In this document: positions 30,292-32,500 of the stretch, one piece after another
Layout of the letters: every line of letters begins with the position of its first letter
How positions within the stretch are numbered: the stretch's first letter is position 1
Assembly (NCBI GenBank): GCA_012295275.1
Contig: CM022676.1
Span: 8,706,086 to 8,738,585 of the forward strand
Direction: 5' to 3'
DNA: 32,500 nt
Source: Chrysomallon squamiferum
Lineage: Eukaryota; Mollusca; Gastropoda; Neomphalida; Peltospiridae
Made by a program: the position numbers and the translations under genes
Notes under the pieces: generated by a model
Databases searched by the model: none
Seen by the model: the letters and a program-made list of their open reading frames with translations, nothing else
Told to the model about the DNA's origin: nothing

Positions 30292-30534
30292 AATTCATCT
30301 AAAACCTTCCGATGCGACGTCCACGTCTGTAACAACGGTAATGAAAAATGGCCTCACTCAAAAGCTTCTTATCTATAACCATCAAACGTGCGCCGTGCCA
30401 AAGTCAATAGAGAAACGCATTTTTGCGATCCATATCGCCCAAAAATGTCAACCGCCGGGCGTAAACGTAATTAATAGATCAGCCGAGTGATTCAACCCAG
30501 GGCTAACCTGTTTCCGTGCAAGTCCATATGTCGT

Positions 30535-30535
<1 letters not shown>
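30292..30535. other. Non-repetitive, CpG-containing block
   Basis: Non-repetitive sequence ending in a 28-base T run (30536-30565). CAGCCGAGTGATTCAA (30480-30495) and CCGTGCAAGTCC (30514-30525) weakly resemble Pol III A and B boxes. No gene. Confidence 0.4.
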
Positions 30536-30565
<30 letters not shown>

Positions 30566-31335
30566 GTCCTAAACGCCGCTATCTAACGATTGATAACCCA
30601 TGAGGCTCGTGGAACCTCGTTTTCGTTGTTTCGTTCCTTTGTATTTCCTCCTCTTTGCGGTGTTCAGGTCTCACAAAAAAAAAAAAAAAAAAAAGAGAAG
30701 CTTTTTACTGCAGGTTATGGATTCAGTGGGAAAAAGATGTTTTTAGCGTCGGTTTGTTTTTAGAAGAAACAAAAAAAAGTATTGATAAACCTAACGAGTT
30801 TTTGACATCCGTAAATTGAAGAGCGTTGGGGGTGCGTGATTCAGTAGCGCGTAATTAAAAGGGACGAAAATACCCGAACGATTCAAAAGTGAACTATTTT
30901 TCTTTTCCGTTTCTTTAATTTTTTAATCTCTCTCTCTCCCCTTTCTTTAAATTTATTCGTTCTATTTGACTTCTTGAATTTTATTTCTTCGTTTATTTTT
31001 TTTCCTTTCCGAAATTTTTTTAAATTTTTTTTTATTTTTTATTTTTTTTTTTTGAATTTTATGTTCTCTCTTTTAAAAATGACTTCATCTTTCAATTTAG
31101 TCGTCTCGTAATTCTCTCTAGGGATACTTCTAATGTAATCAGATATGAAGACTGCTGAGAATTATGACATGATATAGTATTATTGATATTTTATATTTAT
31201 TTATTTATTCCTAAAAGTACTGTTTAAATCTTTCTTCTTTTTTGTTTTCCCCCGACGGTAATTACGTGAAACTAATACACAGATCACACCAGTAGTTTTA
31301 CACCTATCCATATTACAACTAACACGACGTCAGAA
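30566..31335. other. Non-repetitive to T-rich sequence
   Basis: Includes a poly(A) run at 30674-30693 and T-rich DNA at 30900-31070. No gene or element recognised. Confidence 0.6.
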
Positions 31336-31349
31336 CTACTCGTGTTACA

Positions 31350-31620
31350 ACAACAACAACTACTACTACTATTGCTACTACTACTACTATTTCTGATACT
31401 TCAACTACTGTTTTTTTCTACCATAACTGGTACTACAATAAATACTGCTTTTATAACACCACTACCACTACTACTAATATTACTGCTAGAAATACTACAA
31501 CTACTACTACTACCACCATTACTACTACTACTTTTACTACTATTACAACTACGACAACTACAACAACAACATCCGCTACTATAATATTACTACTAGTACT
31601 ACTACTACTGCTGCTACGGC
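31350..31620. repeat. Degenerate (ACT)n triplet repeat
   Basis: ACT, ACA and GCT triplets. Gives Leu/Gln-rich frames that are not genes. Confidence 0.92.
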
Positions 31621-31639
31621 TATGCAAGTAACTACTAAA

Positions 31640-32500
31640 ACTTTTACTTTTACCACTCCAATATTCATGTGGCTATTATTCACTTCATTTATGCAAAAAT
31701 ACAATAAAATGATAAATGAAAATGACGATAGTGATGTGGCTGAATTAATAACACTAGCCATCTTCTTTTTAAATCTTCTGTAATCATTGCATTTCTTTTA
31801 GCATCAGAAAGCAAAACGAAATAATAAAACATTCTTTATACCTTTAAACACATAACATACCTAAACGTGAAATTAACTTTTACTTTAAAATGGACAAAAT
31901 TCAATATAATCTAATAAAACTGGTCTTTCCGTTTAAAATAAATATTTTAAATAACTAGAATCCTTATCTGAATGAACGAAGTCATAAAAACATCGACGAG
32001 AATGCCTTTTATGTAACAGACAAGGATTTTTAATCAAACTCTTAAAGGCTGGTGCTCAACAAATATCGGTGGGATTTAATCAAACAGCTCCACTTCTACA
32101 GTTGCCTGACAGCTGTTGAAAGAAATAGCAGATGTCTAATAAAATAAAATCAGTTTCGTGTTAATTGTTTTCTGATATCATCAGCAGACTTCGAACAAAG
32201 CAGATAACATTTTTTTATTTTTTTTTTTTTCATTTTTAAATTTTTAATATTTTTTTTCCCCGTAATTCGGCACGACAAGCCAGAAGCAATATGGCGTCTG
32301 TGTACGTCTGCTATCGGATCTGCCACCGTAATCAGCCGATAAACAATTCAAAATTAATCTGGTGGTGCTAACCAATCGATAACTGGGGGCTAACGAGGAG
32401 ATAAATTAATCATTCCCTTGTGATGTTGTAATAATGTTTGACCAGTGGACATCGTTTGAAGTGGTTCAAGGGCTACTCGATTTGTAACACATTAAGGATC
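31640..32500. other. Non-repetitive AT-rich sequence at window end
   Basis: No open frame or RNA gene recognised. A T-rich run lies at 32213-32232, and the last 230 bases are GC-richer (CATATGGCGTCTG and GTAATCAGCC nearby). Confidence 0.55.

Larger units (their letters stand above)
16252..32500. other. Non-coding DNA upstream of the Ig1 exon
   Basis: No Ig-like exon or convincing signal-peptide exon was found on the minus strand, and no gene on the plus strand. Because the Ig1 exon begins inside a codon after a strong acceptor, at least 16252 onward is intron; how far that intron extends is unknown. The first coding exon, which should encode the signal peptide, may be hidden here or lie beyond 32500. 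Confidence 0.7.

Noticed and set aside
30480-30526. Weak Pol III A/B box pair
   Set aside because: The B-box match is poor and no acceptor-stem pairing was found; noted only as a weak resemblance.

Overview
This window looks like animal (bilaterian invertebrate) nuclear DNA. Short, relatively GC-rich coding exons with clean splice sites sit in a very AT-rich background full of microsatellites (di-, tri- and tetranucleotide), poly(T)/poly(A) runs and old dispersed repeats. The exons fit Dscam-family proteins best. They resemble both arthropod Dscam and vertebrate DSCAM, and the repeat texture recalls molluscan or other lophotrochozoan genomes, but the sequence alone does not fix the phylum. 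No bacterial, viral or transposase-like gene was recognised.

Gene content: one gene fragment on the minus strand, read from high to low coordinates. Eight consecutive exons encode the first six immunoglobulin domains of a Down syndrome cell adhesion molecule (Dscam). In gene order they are Ig1 (16251-15919), Ig2 first half (5066-4908), Ig2 second half (4477-4331), Ig3 (3579-3289), Ig4 (2716-2447), Ig5 (2110-1814), Ig6 first half (1270-1160) and Ig6 second half (785-627). Together they make 1767 coding bases (589 codons). Every exon length is a multiple of three and every junction is phase 1, so each exon is a frame-neutral cassette. The signal-peptide exon is not recognisable in the 16 kb upstream of Ig1. 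Ig7 and the rest (fibronectin III, membrane and cytoplasmic parts) must lie beyond base 1.

Layout: 1-5066 is the compact exon cluster with introns of about 0.3-0.75 kb. 5067-15918 is a 10.85-kb intron between Ig1 and Ig2. 16252-32500 is non-coding DNA upstream of Ig1, either intron or 5' flank. Both long non-coding parts alternate between microsatellite blocks and non-repetitive, CpG-containing blocks (about 7.44-7.86, 8.52-8.69, 13.2-13.77, 19.4-20.2, 24.29-24.76, 27.5-28.0, 28.95-29.3 and 30.3-30.5 kb) that could be regulatory.

Most notable: the first 44 bases of the Ig2 first-half exon, with its splice acceptor, are exactly duplicated 93 bases upstream, in frame and without a stop. This occurs at the exon position that corresponds to the large alternative exon-4 array of arthropod Dscam1. 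Other points are complementary (CU)n/(GA)n tracts in introns flanking Ig2b-Ig3, an inverted pair of ~270-bp repeat elements around the Ig1 exon, a tRNA-derived SINE, a ~55-bp minisatellite with about ten units, three 21-bp-spaced CRE palindromes plus a window-wide excess of that octamer, and a near-consensus CTCF-type motif.
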